DNA of 64,000 bases from Blastocatellia bacterium. GTDB lineage: Bacteria; Acidobacteriota; Blastocatellia; HR10; J050. Of this stretch, positions 50,466 through 58,344 are shown piece after piece. The stretch spans positions 186,001 through 250,000 of the forward strand of contig JALSQX010000033.1 in the NCBI GenBank assembly GCA_026985075.1, read 5' to 3'. The position numbers and the translations under genes were made by a program. Numbering within the stretch: the first letter of the stretch is position 1; each line of letters opens with the position of its first letter. The notes under the pieces are model-generated. The model made no database searches, was not told where the DNA came from, and saw only the letters and a program-made list of their open reading frames with translations.

Positions 50466-53024
50466 TCACGCGGACGACACGGAAACGTCGCCCGACCTCC
50501 CATCGACTGATGACGACGATGAGGACCCGGGGGGTTGGTCCGGGCGCGTCACTCGACGCGGGCGCGTTCGATGCTCGGGCCGCGAAGGAGGCGGTTCGCC
50601 TTCGACGCTCGGTGCCTGTTGCTCCAAAGGAGGACCCGGATGAACGCGGCAGAACTCGGTCACCTCGCGCCCTTCCATGAAGAACTCTGGACGAACCTCG
50701 GGGCAGCGAATCGTCGCCAGCATACCCGTAGTCGGATCAATGGGTCGCTCAATGAGGCCATCCGGAAGTTCGAACTCTCCGGCGAGCAGATCGGGTCGTA
50801 AGCGCTCCAGGCGGCGCATGAAAGAGATCCATATGGGGAGCGCGGCGCGGCTCCCAGTGAGATGCAATGGCGTATTATCATCGAACCCCACCCAAGTGAC
50901 GGTCACCAGTGAGGGGGTGAGTCCGACAAACCAGGCATCACTCCGTTGCGACGTCCCCGTTTTGCCCGCCATGGGGATATCGCCCAACTGGGCGGCGGCG
51001 TGCGCTGTGCCGTAGGGGGCTCGAATCACGTCCTGCAGCGCGCTGAGCACCAGATAGGCCACCTGTGGACTCATGACGCGGTGATGCTGGCTGTTCAGTC
51101 GCCGAAGCACTCGACCATGCTCGTTAGCGATCCACTGCACGGCTATGGGCTCGGAGCGTTCTCCTCCGCGGACGAAGGCTGTGTATGCCGAAGCGAGTTC
51201 CAGAGGCGTGACCTCCGCCGTTCCCAATGCGATAGACGGATTCACCGGCGGCTTGGGGAGCCCGCACCGTCCGATCAACCCGGCAATCTGTCCATACCCC
51301 GTGTCCTCGGCCAGAGCCATAGTGACCACATTGAGCGACCGCACCAAGGCTTCCCTCACGGTGACGGGACGTTCCAGATACTTCCCCCCGAAGTTTTCCG
51401 GAGTGTAACCGTCTTCGAACGTTCGTGGTTCATCTACGTAAGTCGTCGCCAACGTAATCGGATGTTCTTCATGAAACCCCGACGAGAGGGCGGCCGCGTA
51501 AACGAACGGCTTGATCGCCGAGCCCGGCTGTCGGTAGGCATCGGTGACCCGATTGAACTGACTCTGGGAGTAGCTCCGTCCACCCACCATCGCCAGAATA
51601 TGTCCCGAACGCGCCTCGATCGCCACCAAGGCCCCTTGAACGGTGCCCGGCGGAGTGGAGCGATGACGTTGTCGAAGCACGCGGTCGATGACGGCCAATC
51701 CCTCGGCCATGGCAATTGCGGCCGCCCGCTGGACATCGACATCGAGCGTGGTGTAAATCCGATACCCCCCATCGGCGAGGTTGGCCCCGGGAAGCCATCG
51801 CGCGACCACTTCCTGAACATAATCGACGAAGTAGGGCGTATCGATGGACGCATCGCCCGGACGAGGACGAAAGTGAAGTCCCAGTGGAGCCCGTTTGGCC
51901 TTCTCCGCTTCCTGTCGGGTAATCATGCCCAGGCGGACCATGGTATCCAAGACATCATTACGCCGGTGGAGCGCCTCACGACGATGTTCCTCCCGAAGAT
52001 AGTAAGAGGGTCGATGGATCATCGCGGCCAGCAGCGCCGCCTCGTGAAGGTCAATCTGGGAGATATCCTTATTGAAATATTCTCGAGCCGCCGCTCCCAT
52101 CCCGTAAATGGAAAGGCCGCCGCGGTGCCCCATGTAAATGGTGTTGACGTATCGGGTGAAGATCTCCGGCTTGCTCAACCGCCGCTCCAGGGCCAGCGCC
52201 AGGAAAGCCTCCCGGAGCTTCCGGCGATAGGATCGCTCGGATCCGAGCAGGATGTTCTTCACCAACTGCTGCGTGATCGTGGAGCCGCCTTCGACGGTCT
52301 CTCCTCGCCGCAGGTTATGCCAGAACGCCCGAAGGATGGCCAACGGATTGATGCCCGTGTGCTCGAAGAAGGTTCTGTCTTCGACGGCGACGACGGCATT
52401 GATGAGATGCGAGGGCATCTGGTGGTACTTGATCGGATAGCGGATGCCTCGCTCTGCTTTGGCCGCCGGGCGACCGACGGGTCTGGTGATGGTACTGATC
52501 AGGAGAGGCTCCAGTTGACATTGCTCAACCGGCCGTTGACGATCAACATCGATAATCTGCTCGATGCGATGCTTCCGCCTATCGAATCGAACTCTCACCG
52601 TGGGGAACCAGCGTCGTCCTTCGACGATGGCAGTTTGCCCGGGAATGATGTCCAACTCCCGGTCACTCAACTGATAGGCGCCCTCCTCTCGTTTCCGACG
52701 TTCGCCCAATGCCACGTAGGAAGCGCGGCGCAAGTAATCGATGATCTGCTCCGGGGCGATACGTTCTCCGACCCGGAGAACCAGAGGAGCAGCATAGATA
52801 TTCGATGGATTGACCGGGCGATTGATGCCCTGAAGCCACTGCTCCAGCTCCGATGAGGCCTGCACATAGAAATAGGCCGATAGGCCAGCGAGGCCAATGA
52901 TTCCCAGGATGGCTATCCGGAGAAAGAGAACGCCCAATGCGCGCCTCATCGACCGTCGGCGCCGACCGGCCGATGCTCTTTTCTTCTTGCGCTGTTTGCC
53001 GGTTCCTTTGGACTTCTTGGCCAT
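50466..53024 (-). CDS. mrcB: Class A penicillin-binding protein 1b-type peptidoglycan synthase
   Basis: An 852-residue bifunctional PBP. A basic cytoplasmic tail and one helix (about 32-52) are followed by a UB2H-like region, a GT51 transglycosylase domain with EDRTFFEHTGINPLAI and GGSTITQQLVKN, and a transpeptidase domain with the active-site S502 in GSAIKPF, the SLN motif in RSLNVV and KTGTSQRSDAW. The C-terminus is a Pro/Arg/Ser-rich tail including six Ser in a row. It builds and crosslinks peptidoglycan strands in the periplasm. The start at 53024 lacks a strong ribosome site. Confidence 0.96.
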   Translation of the reverse strand: MAKKSKGTGKQRKKKRASAGRRRRSMRRALGVLFLRIAILGIIGLAGLSAYFYVQASSELEQWLQGINRPVNPSNIYAAPLVLRVGERIAPEQIIDYLRRASYVALGERRKREEGAYQLSDRELDIIPGQTAIVEGRRWFPTVRVRFDRRKHRIEQIIDVDRQRPVEQCQLEPLLISTITRPVGRPAAKAERGIRYPIKYHQMPSHLINAVVAVEDRTFFEHTGINPLAILRAFWHNLRRGETVEGGSTITQQLVKNILLGSERSYRRKLREAFLALALERRLSKPEIFTRYVNTIYMGHRGGLSIYGMGAAAREYFNKDISQIDLHEAALLAAMIHRPSYYLREEHRREALHRRNDVLDTMVRLGMITRQEAEKAKRAPLGLHFRPRPGDASIDTPYFVDYVQEVVARWLPGANLADGGYRIYTTLDVDVQRAAAIAMAEGLAVIDRVLRQRHRSTPPGTVQGALVAIEARSGHILAMVGGRSYSQSQFNRVTDAYRQPGSAIKPFVYAAALSSGFHEEHPITLATTYVDEPRTFEDGYTPENFGGKYLERPVTVREALVRSLNVVTMALAEDTGYGQIAGLIGRCGLPKPPVNPSIALGTAEVTPLELASAYTAFVRGGERSEPIAVQWIANEHGRVLRRLNSQHHRVMSPQVAYLVLSALQDVIRAPYGTAHAAAQLGDIPMAGKTGTSQRSDAWFVGLTPSLVTVTWVGFDDNTPLHLTGSRAALPIWISFMRRLERLRPDLLAGEFELPDGLIERPIDPTTGMLATIRCPEVRPEFFMEGREVTEFCRVHPGPPLEQQAPSVEGEPPPSRPEHRTRPRRVTRPDQPPGSSSSSSVDGRSGDVSVSSA

Positions 53025-53353
53025 CGCGTTGACCTCATCGCCGCCTCGCTCATCTCACCGTTTCGAACAGGAGCGCCCATGCGTTCTGGAAACGCCTTCA
53101 TCCAGCCCATTGATCGAGAAGAGATGGCTACGTTCTCGTGAATGAGCCGGAGACAGCGTCGTTATCGTGGAATCCTCTATGTCACGGAAGCACCAACCAG
53201 GGCCCGCTTTTGAATCAGTCGTGTTGAAGGCCACAGCATCATCACTGATCGGGAACGAAGACATCATCTCGGTGGGGGGCGCTATCTCCTGGTCCCCTTC
53301 CGGTGTCATGTCGCGCCTCACACTGACGTCATTCCTCGCTCTCAGGTGAGGAT
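53025..53353. other. Intergenic region before mrcB
   Basis: About 330 bases with small frames on both strands (60 and 88 codons) that have no ribosome site or recognisable motif. I see no clear promoter. Confidence 0.45.
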
Positions 53354-54439
53354 TTAATCACAACTCCGGCGTTGAATCAATAGCTTGAAATGGTCTCCCC
53401 ACGCCCCCGGCATGAGCAGATGTTTGGCCGAGAGCAGCGAGGCCAGCCCGGCTCCCCCTCGTCCTTCATCGATCATCTGAGCGAGCCGGTCCAATACGCC
53501 CTGCTCCATGAGAAACTTCCGCTGGGTCACGAACTGAACGACTGACAAGCCGACGCGCTCTCCCCACTCCATGAGCAGAGTGAAGTCAACGCTCGTCGTG
53601 ATATCCTGTTCTCCCACGCGCACCAATGGGTCGTCGTGAACCAGATGGCGATAAAAACAGCGAAGCGTTCCCCGTCCCCGCTCCGGTGTGTAGAGTCGCG
53701 AACGGACGTCGCCGTAGTCGATGGTCACCACATAGCCCTCTCGCAGCAGCGTGGCCACTCGTTGGAGATACTGACAAGCTTCCAGATTGATTTCGATGAT
53801 CTGTCCATCTTCCAGAGGCGCATTCCAACTGGCGAGCACGTCCCGGAGTCGAGGATTGGTGAGCTCACCGATCGTCCAGTGAAACTGGCCGTCCCGCCAA
53901 TCGACCAGGAGTTCCCTGATGTGCTTCCCCTGTCGAATGAGCCGATGAACGGGAAGCGCATCGATGAGTTCGTTCGAGAAGATGATCCCCGTCACTGATG
54001 CCGCCTCACGTTGCTCCAGCGAGTGCCACGTCACCCGAGAGAACGGCTTCAAGTTTTCTCGCTGGACCTGCTGAAGGGCCGGACTCCGTTCGGCGATGAC
54101 ATATTCGAGCCGCCCGGTCAACGCGGGCGCCATGCGCTCGATGCTCTCCAGAATGTCTGCCGCCAATCGTCCGGTCCCTGCTCCCACCTCCACGATGGTC
54201 ACTTCAGGAGTGGCGCTGAGTTCTCTGAGCAGAGAGAGGAATTGCTTGGCCAGGCACTCTCCGAATAAGGGATGTACATGAGCCGCCGTGTAGTAATCGC
54301 CGCGCGGGCCAATCTCCCGACAGCGGCTGTAATATCCCCATTGGGGATCGTAGAGAGCCATGTCCATGAAGTGGCGAAAAGAGAGGGGACCCTCCCGTTG
54401 AATGCGATGGCGAATTTTCTCCACTAACGGGATCATCAT
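53354..54439 (-). CDS. MidA/NDUFAF7-family SAM-dependent methyltransferase
   Basis: A 361-residue methyltransferase of the DUF185/MidA family. Features include the start SFRHFMDMALYDPQWGYYS, the SAM motif IVEVGAGTGRLAADIL, SNELIDALPVHRL and VVTIDYGDVRSRLY. Human NDUFAF7 dimethylates an arginine of the NuoD-equivalent subunit (NDUFS2) early in complex I assembly. The location next to nuoB and nuoA fits a conserved role. The nuoB terminator separates it from the nuo genes, so it may have its own promoter or depend on readthrough. Confidence 0.92.
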   Translation of the reverse strand: MMIPLVEKIRHRIQREGPLSFRHFMDMALYDPQWGYYSRCREIGPRGDYYTAAHVHPLFGECLAKQFLSLLRELSATPEVTIVEVGAGTGRLAADILESIERMAPALTGRLEYVIAERSPALQQVQRENLKPFSRVTWHSLEQREAASVTGIIFSNELIDALPVHRLIRQGKHIRELLVDWRDGQFHWTIGELTNPRLRDVLASWNAPLEDGQIIEINLEACQYLQRVATLLREGYVVTIDYGDVRSRLYTPERGRGTLRCFYRHLVHDDPLVRVGEQDITTSVDFTLLMEWGERVGLSVVQFVTQRKFLMEQGVLDRLAQMIDEGRGGAGLASLLSAKHLLMPGAWGDHFKLLIQRRSCD

Positions 54440-54502
54440 TCTGCCGGCCCATATCCGGGGAGCGAAGTCGACGCCACATCATGCGGCATCGCCCGTCGCT
54501 CC

Positions 54503-54537
54503 AAAGAAAAAACCCACGCCGAGCATGCAGCGTGGGT
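54503..54537 (-). terminator. Rho-independent terminator after nuoB
   Basis: On the minus strand ACCCACGC pairs with GCGTGGGT around a 10-base loop and is followed by TTTTTCTTTGG. It lies about 30 bases past the nuoB stop and about 70 bases before the MidA-type start. Confidence 0.88.
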
Positions 54538-54569
54538 CGGAGAGCCAACGACCAAACTCCAGCGAATGC

Positions 54570-55103
54570 TCACACGGCAACGGACTCCGGTTCGCCAATC
54601 GGTTGAACGCGCTCCACGCGGTCTCGACCGAAGATGTACCGCGTGGGGTGATCCCTCATGATCTTATCCTGAAGTCGCATCAATCCGTAAAGGAGAGCCT
54701 CGGGGCGCGGAGGACATCCGGGGATGTACACGTCCACCGGCACGATACGGTCTACGCCCTGGAGCGTCGAATACGAATCGAAGGGTCCGCCGACGCTGGC
54801 GCACGCGCCCATGGCGATACACCACTTGGGCTCCGGCATCTGATCCCACACGCGTCGCACCACGGGAGCCATTTTCAAGGTCACCGTACCGGCCACGATC
54901 ATCAAATCCGATTGTCGTGGGCTGGGACGAAAGACGCCGGCGCCGAAGCGATCGATGTCAAATCGAGAGGCGCCCGTGGCCATCATCTCGATGGCACAGC
55001 ACGCCAGACCGAAAGTCATCGGCCAGAGCGCCGATTTCCGTCCCCAGTTGAAGACGAAGTCAACCGTCGTCGTCAGGAAGTTGCCTCCACGCTCCTCTCT
55101 CAT
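54570..55103 (-). CDS. nuoB: NADH-quinone oxidoreductase subunit B
   Basis: A 177-residue NuoB holding the terminal N2 [4Fe-4S] cluster next to the quinone site of complex I. The cluster ligands are C35 and C36 ([12 protein letters not shown]), C101 in [13 protein letters not shown] and C130 in [18 protein letters not shown] chose the ATG at 55103, which overlaps the nuoA stop by four bases. The C-terminal 30 residues are variable. nuoC to nuoN are not in this window, so this is a split nuo locus or the remaining genes lie elsewhere. Confidence 0.97.
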   Translation of the reverse strand: MREERGGNFLTTTVDFVFNWGRKSALWPMTFGLACCAIEMMATGASRFDIDRFGAGVFRPSPRQSDLMIVAGTVTLKMAPVVRRVWDQMPEPKWCIAMGACASVGGPFDSYSTLQGVDRIVPVDVYIPGCPPRPEALLYGLMRLQDKIMRDHPTRYIFGRDRVERVQPIGEPESVAV

Positions 55104-55489
55104 ACCCACTCCAGGGCTCCCTTTCGCCAGGCATAGTAATACCCCACGATCAGAATGCCGATGAATACGGCAATTTCAATGAGGCCAAAGATGGCCAGCC
55201 GATCATAAATCACTGCCCAGGGGAAAAGAAAAATGGTCTCCACGTCGAAGATGAGAAACAACATGGCCACCAGGTAGAACCGCACCGAGAACCGCTCCCG
55301 AGCGTCACGTTGAGGATCGACGCCGCATTCATAGGGACTCAATTTCGGCGGCTGCGGATTCTCCGGGCGGAAGAGCTTCATGAGCCCCAGGATGACCAAC
55401 GGAAACAACAGAGCGATGATCAGAAAGACGACGATGGGCAGATACCCATAAATGGGATTGGCCGGAATCTGTTGAAGGATCATCACCAT
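55100..55489 (-). CDS. nuoA: NADH-quinone oxidoreductase subunit A
   Basis: A 129-residue NuoA with three membrane helices (about 12-35, 70-90 and 100-120) and the conserved loop [20 protein letters not shown] whose Cys and acidic residues lie near the quinone channel. [12 protein letters not shown] follows in helix two. I chose the ATG at 55489 (GGAG upstream); the longer frame to 55558 adds an unlikely N-terminus. It is the first gene of the nuoAB unit. Confidence 0.95.
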   Translation of the reverse strand: MVMILQQIPANPIYGYLPIVVFLIIALLFPLVILGLMKLFRPENPQPPKLSPYECGVDPQRDARERFSVRFYLVAMLFLIFDVETIFLFPWAVIYDRLAIFGLIEIAVFIGILIVGYYYAWRKGALEWV

Positions 55490-55826
55490 CGCTCCGTCCC
55501 ACAAAGTGGAAATGATAAGGGCGGATCCGGCTCCTGTCAACAGACCCACGGGCCTCACCCAGTGATCATGAACCTGCCACAGTGTGCAAGAAACCCAAGC
55601 TCCTCAGAGCGCCATTGATTGCCCTCAGGCGCAAAACAATTGTCTGACGGACTCAGTGACGGCGATGAATCCCTTCACGATGAGTCCGCTTCGCGGTGAT
55701 GACACCCAGCCCCCATAGGTGTTGCATTCCGGCCACACGCCTGTAGCGGATTGGCCACACTCGCGGTGCCCACGGAGAATCGTCACGAATTCTCCCCAGA
55801 TAGTCATCTCTCTGTGGATCAAAGAG
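55490..55826. other. Divergent intergenic region between nuoA and lpxC
   Basis: About 340 bases. It contains a 22-base dyad near lpxC (separate entry). No supportable gene is seen; short minus frames at 55625-55967 overlap the start of lpxC and have no ribosome site. Confidence 0.45.
55774..55795. promoter_or_regulatory. Perfect 7-bp dyad upstream of lpxC
   Basis: GGAGAAT at 55774-55780 and ATTCTCC at 55789-55795 flank an 8-base spacer. The repeat ends 31 bases before the lpxC ATG. It could be an operator or a leader hairpin. I found no matching copy elsewhere in the window by eye. Confidence 0.4.
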
Positions 55827-56771
55827 ATGGCTGACGAGAGCGAGCTCGGCGGATCTCCGGCACGGTTTTTGCACACCGAAATTCAGTTGGCGAGCACACG
55901 ACAGACAACGTTGCAACGATCCGTGACGACCGTGGGCGTGGGCCTTCACACCGGCGCGCAAGTCCATCTTCGTCTATCGCCGGCGCCAGCCTATACGGGC
56001 ATTCTCTTCCGCCGCATGGACTTGGATGGCTTCGAAGTCCCCGCCGCGCCCCAATTCGTCGCTCATACCAACTATGCGACCACGCTCGTCCGTCGAGGCG
56101 TGCTGGTCGGAACGGTCGAGCATCTTCTGGCCGCCTTCTACGGTTGCGGCGTCGATAATGCCGTCGTAGAGCTGGATGGACTGGAAGTGCCCATCCTGGA
56201 TGGGAGCGCCGCCGGATTCGTCCAGTTGATTCAAATGGCCGGCCTCATCGAGCTGGACGCGCCACGACAGTTCCTCCGCGTGCTCAAGACCGTCGAAATC
56301 GTAGAGGGACAGAGAGCCATCAGCATGAGTCCGGCCAATACGTTCTCCATCGAATGCGCCATCGATTTCGACCATCCGCTGATCGGCCATCAATGCCGGG
56401 CGTTCTCCGTGACGCGAGATGTGTTCATGCGGGAAATTGCGCCGGCGCGAACGTTTGGCTTCCTTCAGGAAGTCGAATCGCTCCGGCGAAAAGGGCTCAT
56501 CCGCGGTGGCTCGCTGGATAACGCCATCGTGCTGACGCCGGAGGGCCTCCTCAACGAGGACGGCCTGCGCTTCCCCGACGAGTTTGTGCGCCACAAGATC
56601 CTCGATCTCCTCGGCGATGTGGCGCTCCTAGGGAGACCGGTGCTCGGGCACGTTCGGGCCGTCCGCTCCGGTCACCGCCTGCACAATGCGCTGGTCGCCG
56701 CGTTGCTCAGAGATCCCCAGGCCTGGGAAATCGTCGAAGCATCTGAACGGGAATCGGTGGCCTGTCAGTAA
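55827..56771 (+). CDS. lpxC: UDP-3-O-acyl-N-acetylglucosamine deacetylase LpxC
   Basis: A 314-residue LpxC, the committed, Zn-dependent step of lipid A synthesis. The first Zn ligand is H99 in GTVEHLLAAFYG, and the second Zn site and catalytic region appear in FPDEFVRHKILDLLGD. The catalytic His is in SGHRLHNALVA. ARTFGFLQEVESLRRKGLIRGG and LDNAIVL are also typical. The alignment starts about 20 residues in; the N-terminal extension (MADESELGGSPARFL) is longer than in E. coli. The gene supports an outer membrane with lipid A. Confidence 0.97.
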   Translation: MADESELGGSPARFLHTEIQLASTRQTTLQRSVTTVGVGLHTGAQVHLRLSPAPAYTGILFRRMDLDGFEVPAAPQFVAHTNYATTLVRRGVLVGTVEHLLAAFYGCGVDNAVVELDGLEVPILDGSAAGFVQLIQMAGLIELDAPRQFLRVLKTVEIVEGQRAISMSPANTFSIECAIDFDHPLIGHQCRAFSVTRDVFMREIAPARTFGFLQEVESLRRKGLIRGGSLDNAIVLTPEGLLNEDGLRFPDEFVRHKILDLLGDVALLGRPVLGHVRAVRSGHRLHNALVAALLRDPQAWEIVEASERESVACQ

Positions 56772-56827
56772 TCCGGTCCGATATCCGTTCGCGCGGACGT
56801 CTCCGACCGATGACCTCGTCCGCAGGC

Positions 56828-58162
56828 TTAAAAGGCTCCCGCCAGCTTCGCCCGCCGGGCTTTGTCTTCGTCCACCAGAGCGAGGAATCCCAATCCGGCG
56901 ATGAAGAAGACGACCAGCGCGATGATGGCGGATCGAGACGAACCGGTGATCTGGCTGATCGCAGCGAACGCCAGCGGTCCCCAGATGGCCGAGAACTTAC
57001 TGAACACCGTGTAGAAACCGTAAAACTCCGCGCTCGCCTCTTCGGGAATCATCGATCCGTAAAACGATCGACTCAACGCCTGAGATCCCCCCAACACCAA
57101 ACCCACAACGCCGCCCAGGAAGAGATACTGGCCGGCCGTCTCGATGAAATAGGCGTAGGAGACGACGCCAGACCAGAGCAACAACGTGATCATCACGGCC
57201 ACTTTTGCTCCCACGCGTTCGGCCAACCACCCGAACAACAAAGCGCCAACACTGGCGATGGCCTGAATCATGAGCAAGGTGAGCATCAGCACGGTCACGT
57301 CCAAATGGAGTTCCACCGTTCCATACACGGTGGCCACGGCGATCACCGTCTGAATGCCGTCATTGTAGAGCATGAAAGCGATGAGGAAGAGTAACAGATG
57401 CCGGAAGCGGCTGACCTGCCGAAGCGTTTGTGTCGTTCGTGACACTCCCACGGCCACATAAGCCAGCCAGCGAGGCCACCGCTGGTAGCGCTCGGGCAGG
57501 AGATTCCTCGACGGCGCTTCTTTCAAATGCTTCACCGTGAACAGGGCGAAGCCCGCCCACCAGAGTCCGGCCATGAGCATGGCCAGACGAGCCGCCGATT
57601 CCTGCGAGAGCCCCAACCACCGGTGTCCGAGGATCAATCCCAGGGCCAGACCAAATTGAAGACCGCCTCCCACATAGCCATAGGCATACCCTTTTCCCGA
57701 AACCCAATCCATACGCTCCTGGCTGGCAATGTGAGGAAGGAAGGCATCATAGAAGATATTCCCCCCGATGAACCCCACTTGAGCGATGAGGAAAAAGAGG
57801 AGCGTCATGAGCACGTCCCCGCTCCGACAAAAGTAAAGGAGCATCGTGAACAGCGCTCCCGTATAGCCGAACGAAAGGAGAAATCGCTTCTTGGTGGCCG
57901 AGAAGTCAGCCAGCGCCCCCAAGGCGGGAGCGAACAGAAAGGCGATGAATGCCGCCACACCCACAAAGAAGCTCCATAGCGTATCGGCCGCGTATACGCG
58001 GCTCCCCCAGGTGACGCCGTCCGGTCCCACGACGACTTCAGCGAAGTAAAAGGGGAGCAATCCGGCCAACACGGTCGTGGCATACGCCGAATTGGCCCAA
58101 TCATACATGCACCAACCGAAGATCGTCTTGGGGTGATCTTTGATAGACCGATCGACGCTCAT
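56828..58162 (-). CDS. UMF1-type MFS transporter
   Basis: A 444-residue membrane protein with about twelve helices, matching the UMF1 / Atg22-like group of the major facilitator superfamily. The start GWCMYDWANSAYATTVLAGLLPFYF is diagnostic, as are LGALADFSATKKRFLL, VSGKGYAYGYVGGGLQ and GGSQALSRSFYGSMIPE. Substrates of this group in bacteria are unknown (the yeast relative exports amino acids from the vacuole). It converges on lpxC with 56 bases between the stops. Confidence 0.9.
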   Translation of the reverse strand: MSVDRSIKDHPKTIFGWCMYDWANSAYATTVLAGLLPFYFAEVVVGPDGVTWGSRVYAADTLWSFFVGVAAFIAFLFAPALGALADFSATKKRFLLSFGYTGALFTMLLYFCRSGDVLMTLLFFLIAQVGFIGGNIFYDAFLPHIASQERMDWVSGKGYAYGYVGGGLQFGLALGLILGHRWLGLSQESAARLAMLMAGLWWAGFALFTVKHLKEAPSRNLLPERYQRWPRWLAYVAVGVSRTTQTLRQVSRFRHLLLFLIAFMLYNDGIQTVIAVATVYGTVELHLDVTVLMLTLLMIQAIASVGALLFGWLAERVGAKVAVMITLLLWSGVVSYAYFIETAGQYLFLGGVVGLVLGGSQALSRSFYGSMIPEEASAEFYGFYTVFSKFSAIWGPLAFAAISQITGSSRSAIIALVVFFIAGLGFLALVDEDKARRAKLAGAF

Positions 58163-58344
58163 CGAATTTCTCGCCGGCCGCAGACGAAAACTCGACGCGG
58201 GACGCTCCGGTCATCCATCCGGCGCCTGACGAAAATGGCACCGAAGACAAAACTCCGGCTTGTGGATGCCAGCCGTGGACATGGATCTTCTCCTCGCCCC
58301 CAGTGACCTATCGCGCCCGAATGGGCATGTTGGCCCGCTCTCGG

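Noticed and set aside
50946-52856. A 636-codon plus-strand open frame opposite mrcB
   Set aside because: It is antisense to a complete PBP with all catalytic motifs. High G+C and codon bias produce long mirror frames; no ribosome site or family motif is seen.
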